A DNA stretch of 64,000 nt from Euborellia annulipes (GCA_023213315.1 JAKCPI010005022.1:47270-111269); one strand, 5' to 3'; numbered from the stretch's first letter, positions 54,681 through 64,000 are shown. Notes: a model not told the origin generated them from the sequence alone. Translations and numbers: made by a program.

Positions 54681-55360
54681 AATCTGGTGTGACTGGCGCA
54701 TAGCACACAACTTTCTCTTACCTTCGGTAATCGAAAGTTGTGTACTGTGCTTGTCACACCAGATTTTTTGTGTCGACATGTATTTAGTTTCCGACAGTAG
54801 GGTACAATTGAATTCAAGATGTAAAAAATTTATAAGTATGGGAAAATATTTATATTTTGATACCATGGCAACCATTTCTCCTATCTTTTCTATGGAGTAC
54901 AAGAGTAAAGTGGTCTTCAGAAGATTTCAATCACAAAATGAGAATATACATTTTATAGAGAATCTAAAAAATAATTGATTTTTGAATTTTAAAAAAATCG
55001 TTGGAGCAAATTTTGAGAAAATCGAAAAAAACTGAAAAAGTGAATCAGTAAAGTGCTAGTACTTTTTGGTCGATTTTGTTCAAAAGCTTCGTGTGACGTC
55101 CCATGGGGGTGCCTAACTTAAATATAAAATTTCAACTTCCTAGCTCTTTTCGTTCTTGAGATATTTTGTTCACAGACACACAGACACACACACACACACA
55201 GACAGACAGACAGACAGACCATGTCGCGAAAACCACTTTTTTGGATTCAGGGGACCTCAAAACGTGAAGATCCATCAAAATCTCGACATCGAATTTTTGA
55301 CATGAATCCAATACTTTCTCTCTATATATATATTACATATATACATAGGTAAGAGAAAGT
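54681..55360 (-). repeat. Full-length HINE repeat
   Basis: 680 bp, with a one-base X-box variant, GATACCATGGCAAC (54859-54872). The microsatellite combines (CA)n and (CAGA)n. Both hairpins are complete. Confidence 0.9.
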
Positions 55361-56185
55361 AAAAAAGTACATCAGTAATTAAATTTATAAACATTTATTA
55401 AAATTTTGATAAAAATATATTTTTTTTTTGAATAATAATTGCAACAAAATTAAGTACTTATTGAAGTAATTAAAAAAAAAAACAAACCTTAAATAGGTAC
55501 ATAATATTTGAGGGATATTCACGGTATCCCGGTCCATACAATGTTGTCACCAAAAATGATTCTGAAATATCAAATTTCACACCTCTAGCTCATCGGGAAG
55601 TGTCTAATAAAAGCATTTAATAAAAAAATTCGATCTGAAGATTTCTTTTGAATATTTAATTCATTTTTTTTTAATCTTTATTGTTATCTATTGCTGTTGA
55701 ATATTTTAATAATTATTTTCGATGCTGTGAAGTGATGGATGCTAAGCGCGGCGAAACCTCGGATGGGTAACCCCGAGGAATCAGCTCATTATGCCTACAG
55801 AAATTTTTTACTGAAATTTTTAATTATGAAGTTTTATTAAAACTTCAAACAAAGATTTCCCGTTTTTATTTATTTATTTATATATAATCAAACCAATGTA
55901 TGTGTATGTATTAACAAAAAGACACAATATCAGGTTAAAAGACCTTTTTTCGACTCTTTCCTCCTTCCCTGACAGGTAGATATAATACCTGAAAGGAACA
56001 AACAAAGGGGGGGGGGACATTCCTCACCCACTTGCTCTCTCGCTCTTCTTTGTTGAAATAAGTTACAAAATAGAAGGGAGCAACCATCATATGACTTTAT
56101 TAGGGGATCATTCATTCTCTGCAAAAATTTATTTCCTTGTCAAATTTATAAATCAACTCTCCTTAAGTGGGGTGGCTCAAGCTGG
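55361..56185. other. AT-rich DNA with a duplicated phrase
   Basis: ACACCTCTAGCTCATCGGGA and AGTGT near 55579 repeats the sequence near 16811, including nearby AAAAGCATTTAA, so a small dispersed repeat is present. No gene recognised. Confidence 0.4.
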
Positions 56186-56191
56186 TATTTG

Positions 56192-56298
56192 AGAAAGAAA
56201 AACGCTGAATTTTCAGCAATTTTTTTTATTTTACAAGGCAATGGAAATATTGCCTTATAAACTAATAAAAAATTGCTGAAAATTTAGCTTTTTTCTTT
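56192..56298. repeat. Small foldback
   Basis: AAAAACGCTGAATTTTCAGC and AATTGCTGAAAATTTAGC are imperfect complements around a spacer with its own hairpin, AAGGCAAT...ATTGCCTT. It lies just upstream of a HINE. Confidence 0.6.
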
Positions 56299-56323
56299 TC
56301 TAAATCAACGTTACAACTTTTTT

Positions 56324-56996
56324 ACTTTCTCTTACCTATGTATATATGTAATATATATATAGAGAGAAAGTATTGGATTCATGTCAAAAATTCGATGTCG
56401 AGATTTTGATGGATCTTCACGTTTTGAGGTCCCCTGAATCCAAAAAAGTGGTTTTCGCGACATGGTCTGTCTGTGGGTGGGTGGGTGGGTGGGTGTGTGT
56501 GTCTGTGTTCAACTTTTAAGCATGAAGGAATTGAGCTATGAGGCTGAAATTTTATATTTAAGTTAAACAGCCCCCGGGACCGGAAAAATAAGCTTTTAAT
56601 CAAAATCGGCCAAAGAGTACTAGTACTTTACTGATGTACTTTTTCAGTTTTTTTCGATTTTCTCAAAATTCGCTCTAACGATTTTGATTAAAATTCAAAA
56701 ATCAATTATTTTTTAGATGCTCTTTCAAATGTATATTCTCGTTTTGCCCTCAAAATTGTTTGAAGCACACTTTACTCTTGTGCTTCATAGGAAAGATAGG
56801 AGAAATGGTTGCCATGGTAACAAAATATAAATATTTTCCCATACTTATAAATTTTACATCTGAATTCAAATATTCCCTACTGCCGGGAACTAAATACATG
56901 TCGACACAAAAAATCTGGTGTGACAAGCACAGTACACAACTTTCGATTACCGAAGGTAAGAGAAAGTTGTGTGCTGTGCGACAGTCACACCAGATT
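56324..56996 (+). repeat. Full-length HINE repeat
   Basis: 673 bp, with a perfect X-box at 56808-56821 and microsatellite TGGGTGGGTGGGTGGG/(TG)n. It shares the same microsatellite style and block wording with 36236-36910, so the two are probably recent sisters. Confidence 0.9.
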
Positions 56997-57184
56997 TTTT
57001 CTTTTGCTTTCTTGAAAGATTTTTGTAAGTGCAAAAAAATTTCCATCCTAGAGACTCTCAAATTTTTTATTAATTGCTCTAGAGTTCTGTTGATAATTTT
57101 TAGGGAAATTCGGTTCCTCAAATATTATTAGTGTCTGTACACTCATTCCTGTTATATTGGCAGCTAGAGATGAAAATTATATTT

Positions 57185-57230
57185 TGTCGACGTTTCGAGC
57201 TCCGGTCGCACTCGTCATCAAGACTTACTC
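57185..57230 (-). repeat. GAGCTCGAAACGTCG motif
   Basis: GTCGACGTTTCGAGCTCCGG and CACTCGTCATCAAGAC read on the minus strand as TTGATGACGAG...CTCGAAACGTC, another instance of the TGATGA / stem / CGAAACG pattern. No extended inverted arms are seen. Confidence 0.45.
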
Positions 57231-57272
57231 TCAGTAAATCAATATTTATCATTATAGATAAAAGTAATAAAT

Positions 57273-57489
57273 TTGCTCATCTTGTGGGTACGTGGATGGC
57301 GACCACGAGCTGCCCTAGCTGGGACTGGAAGTATTTCTGTTCTTTGCATGTCAGTCTCTTCCCTTCTATATTTTCACCAGGCATCAGACCGTGCGATGGG
57401 CCGGCTTGTTCTATTCCTTCACGGTCGCAAAAACACCCATCCCCTCCGCCGACCCCGCACCGCGGGATCAAGGCGAAGAAAAGAAGAAG
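57273..57489 (+). mobile_element. Retroposed insert (LINE 3' end or SINE) with 19-bp duplication
   Basis: ATAGATAAAAGTAATAAAT occurs at 57254-57272 and again at 57490-57508, framing a 217-bp GC-rich insert that ends in a purine tail, GCGAAGAAAAGAAGA. Long target duplication plus a simple 3' tail is the signature of target-primed reverse transcription. A forward frame reads to the end (RRPRTAGSRRRKEED), possibly the C-terminus of a truncated LINE ORF, but I cannot name the family. Confidence 0.72.
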
Positions 57490-57646
57490 ATAGATAAAAG
57501 TAATAAATAGTGATCATAAGTTTTGATGATGAGTGCAACAAAATAACTTTATATAATTTTTTTTATTTTGAGCTGCTGATTTCTAAGCAATTGCTCATTT
57601 TGTTTGTCATGACCATAAACGGTCCAGGAGAGCACTGGCTCTTGAC

Positions 57647-57847
57647 CAGGGGTGTCCGCATCCCTAGGGATGCGAGAAAGCATTTTTAGGGGTGCGAGTC
57701 GATTTAAAAAAAATAAAATTTTGTCATTTTACTTTCTTTACGCCATAGTTCAACAACTTGAAAATTTACCAAATGTGAAAGTGATGATCTTTTTTTTTTT
57801 GGTCGGCAGGTTAGAGGGGTGCGAGGGTGAAAGGTTAAGAACCGCTG
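57647..57847. mobile_element. hAT-like MITE, weak duplication
   Basis: CAGGGGTGTCCGCATCCCTA on the left and GGTTAAGAACCGCTG on the right look like hAT ends. GGGTGCGAG is repeated internally. Flanking 8-mers (CTCTTGAC / CAGTAGAC) agree only partly. Confidence 0.4.
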
Positions 57848-57855
57848 CAGTAGAC

Positions 57856-59010
57856 AAATATCTATCCGAATCACCTAGTGCATATAGTGCATATTTTTTG
57901 CCTATTTATAGGATATTTACAAAATCGTTCCTATTTTAAGGAAAATAGTTTTTTTATTATTAGTTTTGGGCGCATTGACCTAGGTAATTCATCTATTTGG
58001 GCAGAAAAAGGCGATTTAAGCACATTAATTAATGTTTACTTATTGTTTTTATAAGTTTTGTCTTCTTGTTCGTTTCGGACATTACTATGGATAATTACCT
58101 TTTCATTAACTTGAAATTATTTTAAATGAATGGAATGTTATAAAAAGTTCATTCATAATTTGGGAGGAGATCCAAGCCCTCCCCCCCCCCCCCCTCCTTA
58201 AAAAAAACTCCTAAATATTTTTTTTGTAGAATTAAGAATACCATATTTTAAATTGATTCTGAAATGATTTAACTGAAACAAAAAAAAACCTTAATCTCTC
58301 CGAATTGTCTAATTTTTTTTTTTTGTGATTTCATGGCATAATACCAGGTAATTTTTATCAAATAAATATTTTTTTCTTTATCAAAGAGTTTGTAAACACA
58401 CCATTTGTCAAAATCCGCTGTTTGATAAACGGTCCCTGGACTACTCTTACTTAACAAATCAGACATTGGCATGTTAGGTTATTTTTATTAGTTTTTAAAT
58501 GATGTGTTATTTATTAAAAAATAATATATAGCTAAGCTAAAGTTAGGGTTTTCCTTTTGGGTGTCGGACATGGCTATACCAGAGGGCAGGAAGGGCCCAA
58601 TAAATCGTCTCTGTCTTTCACAGAGGCCTATAAAGATAAGTGAAAGTTTAATTTCACTTGCAAGTTTTCTTTCACATCATCTTTTTGTCAGGGTAGTCCG
58701 TTGGATGCGAAAGTGAAAAAATTTTTACACACAAACAAACAAAATACATATATTGTTAGAAGCTAATAAAAGTTTTAAAGACCGACAATACCTACTACCA
58801 ATTGCTAGTAAATGATTAGCAAAGTTGACTGCTTGCTTTATTCCGGACGTATTTTTTTGGCTACTTAAGGCCGGTCGCTTCTAATTAGGCCAGATCGTAG
58901 TTAGTTAGCTAAGACCCTAAGTTCGGTAGAACTAAGGGGTGAAATTAGCAACACAAGCCTTGTTTATTTTTTTTGGAAATTTTGAAAGTTTTGTTAAAAA
59001 ATGAATTAGC
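57856..59010. other. AT-rich DNA, nothing recognised
   Basis: Contains a C tract near 58180. No gene recognised. Confidence 0.4.
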
Positions 59011-59015
59011 TTTTA

Positions 59016-59705
59016 GGCCGGTATCCCACTGGGACACCACGGTGGCGCAACCAGTGGCGACACCACTCAGAATACACGTAAGCATATGGAGCATATCTCA
59101 CCTGGTGACGGATTGGTTGCTCCACCAGTTTGGTTGCGCCACCAGACGTGCAGTGTCCGTACATTCTACTGGTGTCTCCACCGCTGTGGTGGCGCCACCA
59201 GTTAAATGTATATAATTATACGGTGCATCACTCACTTGGACACCAGTTGATGGCAAGCGCTAGTGAAAGGACCTGTTTTTCCGTGCATTTTCATGATTAG
59301 TTTTGATACAGAAAGATTTATCATAGAAATTCAGAGCAGATCTTCACTTTGGGATACTTCATCAAACGAATGACGCGATTGACATCCGCACATAGTTAAA
59401 AATTTGTTAGGATACTTTCGCAAATCATCGTACAAGGTTGTAAATACTCCAGTTATCAAACGATCGGCAACAAAAGGATGTATCCAAAATTTCCTCTTTT
59501 TATCCAGCATTCTTCGTCGCACATATAAGAGCAGTGCTACCTCTTCAACGTCCATATTGCAAATTGAATTTGAGATCAGATTTTTAAAATGACAGCACTG
59601 CTGGTATCTCTCTTGGTTGCCTGATTGGTTGCTCGGTTTGGTTGCTGCGGTAACCACGGTGTCGCCACTGGTTGCGCCACCGTGGTGTCCTAGTGGGATC
59701 CGGCC
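59016..59705 (-). mobile_element. PIF/Harbinger-like transposon, internally deleted
   Basis: Inverted ends of about 50 bp (GGCCGGTATCCCACTGGGAC and GGTGTCCTAGTGGGATCCGG) continue as GGTGGCGCAACCAGTGGCGA in both. Flanks are TTA (59013-59015) and TAA (59706-59708), the TWA target of the superfamily, though not identical. GGTGGCGCCACC and GGTTGCGCCACCAG phrases recur inside near 59110-59210. It encodes only the N-terminal part of a transposase. Confidence 0.72.
59331..59555 (-). pseudogene. HARBI1-like transposase, N-terminal fragment
   Basis: From a methionine at 59553-59555 the minus strand reads MDVEEVALLLYVRRRMLD, then FWIHPFVADR, GVFTTLYDDLRKYPNKF and, after a short gap, FDEV, ending at TGA 59331-59333 (74 residues). 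The pattern R-R-x-W/F-x-HP ... G-x-F/Y-x-x-L-x-x-x-L-R-x-x-P-x-x-F ... F-D-x-L is the conserved N-terminal region of PIF/Harbinger nucleases (HARBI1 family). The DDE catalytic domain, normally more than 200 residues, is absent, so the product cannot cut DNA. The frame is open upstream to 59657, but the internal Met fits the family better. Confidence 0.65.
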
Positions 59706-59708
59706 TAA

Positions 59709-60280
59709 CTAATTAATCATTAATTATAAATGATCCTTGTATTAAGTTGCCAACTTACCAACACTTTCCTTATCTCTCAGATAGCTAATTATATGTGAAA
59801 AAACTCATTTTTTTAACTCGAAGGTTAATACTGTATATCGTTGAGTTACCAGTTCACTTATCTTTTCACAGTAAAATCTAAGGTCATTTATATCAGAAAC
59901 TTTGTGTTTGCAGTTTGTGTTAAAAGCCTAATAGCACACCCTAGTATTTTGTTATTCATGAAGTAAAAATGAAATCTAGAACCAGATCATTACAATTTAA
60001 ACATAGATAAGATAAATCCTATTTTAAATTTCATCTTGATTTAAAATATTTATTTTTATTTTGCTATCAAAAATTTCAATCAAATGAATCATCAACGACT
60101 TGTGTGTGATCTTGTCTTCATTTTGTCAACTAAATAAATTATATAAAAAAAAAGGTATCTTAACAGGAAATAACAATGAAAAAAAATGTTTAAAATTTCT
60201 TGTGAGAAAAAAGAGGGTCGATCGCCACTCCCTCGCTATTAAAATTTTTCTCTTCTAATACTGGCGTGTAAATTCTTTTG
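59709..60280. other. AT-rich DNA, nothing recognised
   Basis: No gene or element ends recognised. Confidence 0.4.
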
Positions 60281-60289
60281 ATTTAGAAC

Positions 60290-60818
60290 ATCGAGATTTT
60301 GATGAATATACACGTTTTGAGGTCCCCTGAATCCAAAAAACATGGTCTGTCTGTGTGTCTGTGTGTTAAATTTTAAGCATGAAGAAATTGAGCTATGAGG
60401 TTGAGCTGGACCGGGAAAATACGCTTTTAATCAAAATCGGCCAAAAAGTACTAATACTTTACGGATGTTCTTTTTCACTTTGTTTCGATTATCTCAAAAT
60501 TCGCTCAAACGATTTTGATTAAAATTCAAAAATCAATTATTTTTTAGATGCTCTTTCAAATGTATATTCTCGTTTTGCCCTCAAAATTGTTTGAAGCACA
60601 CTTTACTCTTGTGCTTCATAGGAAATATAGGAGAAATGGTTGCCATGGTAACAAAATATAAATATTTATCTCTGTTTATAAATTTTATATCTTGAATTCT
60701 AATATATCGATGGAAACTAAATATATCTCTACACAAAAAAATCTGGTGTGACAAGCACAGAACACAACTTTCTCTTGCCAAAAGTTGTGTACTGTGAGAC
60801 GAGTCACACCAAATTTTT
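60290..60818 (+). repeat. HINE lacking the 5' hairpin
   Basis: Starts in block 1 (ATCGAGATTTTGATGAATAT), has GTCTGTCTGTGTG, a shortened block 2 and a perfect X-box (60639-60652). It ends with a shortened 3' foldback (GTCACACCAAATT). Confidence 0.82.
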
Positions 60819-60819
60819 A

Positions 60820-61825
60820 TTATTATTATAATACAGGTTCTTGTATAGGTAGGCCTACAAACATTACAACCCAGAAATTCAAACCAAAGTTTGAACAATC
60901 TATCCAATTCTGTCTACTCTCAATTGTCATTGTTATTTCGTAAATATTCCATCCCCTTTCCTATAGACCCAATTAAACGAGCTCCTAAAAAGGGGTAGTT
61001 AAGGCAAGCCTCTTGTTCAGGGCAGGAGTAGAAAATGATCGATTAGAGACTTTATTAAAATTTACTTCTTTTGTTCTCTTCCACGACAACAAAGGAAGCA
61101 AGATCAAATTTCATTATCATATTTTCTCAATTTTAATTTATTAATTCCCTATCTTTTAATTTTTACCCAGAATGCATCTTTTTCTTGAAAAATACCATCT
61201 CATACAATAGATAAAAATAAATAAAATTTGTGACAAGCAATTCAGTCAGCTATGAATTATTAGCTCCCCCATTTGATTATTAATCAGTACTAGAAACTCA
61301 TTAAAAAAAAATCCCATTGTAATTATGTAGTGTGTAATTGAAAGTCAAAATTTTAAGAAAAGCATAAAATAGAGTAGGCGAACCGGGTGAAGAACACTCC
61401 AGTGAGTTTTTCCTTCTAGCAGAGCATCGAGGAAATTACACCTTTTTACGTTTTATTGTTCTCTTTACGAAATAACGAGATATGAAAGTCCCCGAACTGG
61501 TTTTTGACATCGAACGTATACTACGTATTATGATCAGGTAAAATTTAGAGTGCGTTCTTCGACATATACACCCTGCCTAAAAATATTTCGCACCTCTAAT
61601 TATTATTTCAATCAAACACGGACGTTTCGGACACTCAAGTCAACATTTTGGATATTTTATTAAAATCGGTAGAATAATTCTCATTTCCATTGTCTGATTT
61701 AGACAATGGAAATATCATGAATGATGTGATTTTTTTTTATTAACTGAATCTGAATTCGCTACTGTACTTGCTGTGTGTACTTTACTAGACCAGTGTGGTC
61801 TAATGGTGGGGCATGCCGGTTGGAT
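60820..61825. other. AT-rich DNA, nothing recognised
   Basis: Includes a small hairpin TTTCCATTGTCT-GATTT-AGACAATGGAAA (61684-61712). No gene recognised. Confidence 0.4.
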
Positions 61826-61827
61826 TG

Positions 61828-62525
61828 AATGAATGAAAAACACAAATGTATTTTCCAGTGAGTTTTATTTGTCTTTATATTTCGAAGGCACTGGAGGCTC
61901 TTCTAGAGACCGGATTTTAAGCAAAATGCTTATTGCTGAATTTTATAAGCAATCATTAGATATTTAATTTCTACACGAATTACGAAAAACTAACTGTATT
62001 GAGATTGGACGTTTTATGCTTTTTTTTTGCTTTTTTCAAACTTCGTGCTTATTTGAACTTATTTTACGAATATTTATATAATTTTTAAAAATAATTCAAA
62101 ACATTATTCAGCATAAACGTTCATGGAGAGCAAATCCCCCCTACTCTGGCTCGGAATCGCCTGCGGCGGACCCTCGCAAGGGGTGGGGGTAATCCTGTGG
62201 GACTGGCCGCACACTTCCGGTAATATAAAGTTGCATTCTGTATTTGTTTCCCAGAATATATATACAAATAAAATTTTTATTAGGCCTAATTTTTAAAATT
62301 TTATATTAAAATTAATTACCTCTTTTACCCCCCCCCCCCCCCCTTTGTATCCGCCAATTGGTATGAGTAGAGGTTGCTTATGAGATGCCTTTTTCAAATT
62401 TTATACTTATTGAACATCTTTTTATTCAAGATTTTTCTATCTTGATAAAAATCAAAACGTTGTTTTATTTTGTAGTTAAACCTCTGATGATGAAGAGCCT
62501 CCAGTGCCTTCGAAATATATATAAG
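61828..62525 (+). repeat. Foldback element carrying a hAT-like insertion
   Basis: Left arm TATTTCGAAGGCACTGGAGG and CTCTTC (61878-61903) and right arm GAAGAGCCTCCAGTGCCTTC and GAAATATA (62490-62517) are complements. Next to the right arm is CCTCTGATGATG, so the core CTGATGA...CGAAA is present. Between the arms lies a truncated hAT-like element. Confidence 0.6.
61904..62430 (+). mobile_element. hAT-like non-autonomous element, right end lost
   Basis: TAGAGACCGGATTTTAAGC and AAAATGCTTATTGCTGAATT match the inverted end of 7316-7902. The right part (GTATGAGTAGAGGTTGCTTA, TTTTTATTCAAGATTTTT) stops before the expected TCCGGTCTCTA. A GC-rich Helitron-end-like piece (CTACTCTGGCTCGGAATCGC) and a 16-C tract (about 62328-62343) are inside. 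Confidence 0.6.
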
Positions 62526-62529
62526 CCTA

Positions 62530-62950
62530 AATATATATTCAACCTCGCCGAAAAAAATAGCCATTCTATATTTGAGGCGTGGAAGAAGTACCAAAGGGGA
62601 GATGTGCCATTTTTTGAGATTTTCTGTTAGAAATGTAGCATATACTGCATGTCCTGGGAAAAAGAACATGTGCCTATCGAAATTTGGAAGTTTCTGAGGA
62701 GCGTTAAAAGATATCACTGCTCTGTTTTTGGCGATTATCTAGGGACTCTAATTTTGTCACTTAGCCCTTTGGCACTTCCACACTTCATTTACATTTGTCA
62801 TTTCGGCATCACTCTACATCGACCATTTAAAATGAAAAGTGCATAAAACAAAATAATATTTAAATAACGCAACAAAAAAATTCATGTGCTTAATTGAATT
62901 GTATTTGCAAAAATCTCAGAACTCATATGGGATGAGATGGCGTTACCCTA
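62530..62950. other. Unassigned DNA
   Basis: Overlapping short frames on both strands have no recognisable product. No element ends seen. Confidence 0.35.
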
Positions 62951-62957
62951 AATAAAA

Positions 62958-63092
62958 AATCTGGTGTGACTGGTCGCACAGCACACAACGGTCTCTTACC
63001 TTCGGTAACCGAAAGTTGTCTTCTGTGCTTTCACACCAGATTTTTTGTGTCGACATATATATAGTTACCATCGATATATTATAATTCAAGAT
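62958..63092 (-). repeat. HINE 3' end fragment
   Basis: Complete 3' foldback (AATCTGGTGTGACTGGTCGC to CACACCAGATT), then TGTGTCGACATATATATAGT and TTATAATTCAAGATG. It is cut before the X-box. Confidence 0.82.
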
Positions 63093-63094
63093 GC

Positions 63095-63226
63095 CCACCC
63101 GCAAGTTATAATTGATACAGTTGTAGTGAGGGCACGAGCTGCCAACGACACAAACCTCATTTGGAAGCCGTGAGACAAAAAGCCAGGCCATTGCGAATGC
63201 TAATTGGGTGTCGGCCTGTGTCTGCG

Positions 63227-63257
<31 letters not shown>

Positions 63258-63440
63258 GTCTGGTTTGGCCTTCCAGGGATCGAGGGGCTTTTACTTGGAA
63301 AGTGTGTGCGCTTGCTTGCTTGCTTGCCACGTCAGGTAAACCTGAACACTCACGTCAGGTGGGCAAAAACCAACCACCTCACACACACACACACACACAG
63401 AGAGAGACACACACACACACATACACACACACACTGACTC
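63095..63440. other. Unique GC-balanced segment with microsatellites
   Basis: A (GTCT)n run (63228-63257) and a (CA)n/(GA)n run (63380-63434) flank non-repetitive sequence containing two CACGTCAGGT words (63329, 63350). No HINE blocks surround the microsatellites, unlike most others here. No gene recognised. Confidence 0.4.
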
Positions 63441-64000
63441 ATTCTTCTTTCTTTCTTTTTGTTTGATTAACAAATAATAATAATTTAATTTATTATGAAC
63501 TTTGTCTATTTGAGCTTTTTTCTTTTTTTTTTTTTTTTAATAATAAATCATTTTGATGTCACAAGATTAATTGACTCCAAGGTCGACGTTTCGCATCCGA
63601 ATATAGAATTATTATTATTTTCCATTACACAATCAACACCAAGTGTCTCTCTTTACATCAGCTAATCTGATTATTTCCGTTATTTATTTATTTATTTATT
63701 CATACTCTGTTATTTATTTTTTACTTAACATTTTAATTATTTACCAATGCATTAATTTTTTTTTTTTTTTAATTTATATCGGTACTCTTTAGTTTTATTT
63801 AGGATAAGCGAATGAACTCAACAATTTTATTGTTAACTAACCTTGCGTAGGGAATACTTGCAAGTATTTAATAATATATCCATCCTGTGTCTATAACAAA
63901 ATATCTGAGAAACTATAAGCGCTAAAGCCATTTCCTTTGTAGAGCTTACAAATAAGTGCACGAATATATAACTTCGTTCCGTAAATCGCATCGCAGCGGT
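63441..64000. other. AT-rich DNA, nothing recognised
   Basis: T-rich and (TTTA)n sequence; GGTCGACGTTTCGCATCCGA (63581) echoes the ACGTTTCG word of the foldbacks. No gene recognised. Confidence 0.4.

Noticed and set aside
2498..56996. CRISPR-like arrays or bacterial repeat systems
   Set aside because: Repeats are several hundred bases long, dispersed on both strands and nested with animal transposons; there are no regular spacers and no cas-like genes.
36209..57131. Recurring frame of 75-123 codons across HINE copies (for example 2492-2716, 36209-36472, 54666-54902, 56760-57131) beginning KIGEMVAMVTKYKY
   Set aside because: It spans the X-box and the 3' foldback, is open on the opposite strand too in some copies, and is frameshifted in others. 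Its conservation follows from shared repeat ancestry, not visible protein selection.
59404..59592. 62-codon forward frame
   Set aside because: Shadow of the HARBI1-like transposase fragment on the other strand.
1..64000. Viral genes or endogenous viral copies
   Set aside because: No capsid, polymerase, protease or LTR-pair signature was seen; the only reverse-transcriptase trace is the LINE tail near 41500.

Overview
This window looks like intergenic or intronic DNA from a large, AT-rich genome of an invertebrate animal. Three things point to a metazoan: tRNA-derived SINEs, the 3' end of a LINE, and hAT, PIF/Harbinger, Tc1/mariner-like, Helitron and Helentron-type elements, together with long (CA)n, (GTCT)n and poly-G tracts. 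There are no operons, bacterial-style ORFs or ribosomal RNA genes. Splice-like exon signals are present but very sparse. I cannot name the species. The repeat types fit arthropods, molluscs and other invertebrates.

The dominant structure is one interspersed family, called HINE here. Intact copies are about 630-690 bp, and about 35 copies or fragments lie on both strands. In its forward orientation HINE starts with a short hairpin (ACTTTCTCTTACC...GAGAAAGT). A conserved block, a (GTCT)n/(TG)n microsatellite, a second block and a 14-bp palindrome GTTGCCATGGTAAC follow. It ends in a foldback of about 90 bp (AATCTGGTGTGAC...GTCACACCAGATT). The order hairpin / block / microsatellite / block / 3' hairpin, the T-rich ends and the short wording of the blocks match Helentron-associated elements of the Drosophila INE-1 type. 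The central palindrome is a perfect RFX X-box; 12 perfect and several near-perfect copies occur here.

HINE copies have served as landing pads. One Helitron (24730-25223), one hAT element (25846-26459), one Tc1/mariner-like element (30183-30778), one SINE (22010-22116) and several foldback elements sit inside HINE copies, most with identifiable target duplications. Other elements: a second Helitron with 117-bp internal repeats (49112-49933), a hAT-like element with a clean 8-bp target duplication (7316-7902), another hAT-like one (45681-46152), two PIF/Harbinger-like elements (4501-4999; 59016-59705, the second keeping the N-terminal part of a HARBI1-like transposase), a LINE 3' end encoding the reverse-transcriptase C-terminal tail (about 41468-41707), and a 217-bp retroposed insert with a 19-bp target duplication (57273-57489). 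A motif CTGANGA + stem-loop + CGAAACG recurs in about ten unrelated-looking foldback repeats and resembles the hammerhead ribozyme core.

Gene evidence is weak. Two plus-strand segments with good splice sites (38702-38814 and 50050-50109) join into one open frame that I do not recognise. Two more splice-bounded segments (6060-6181 and from 19214) are closed in all frames and could be UTR or non-coding RNA exons. Several non-repetitive, CpG-richer islands with full CRE sites (around 3977, 22762, 24190-24540, 52747) are the best regulatory candidates. The rest is AT-rich DNA in which I see no gene.
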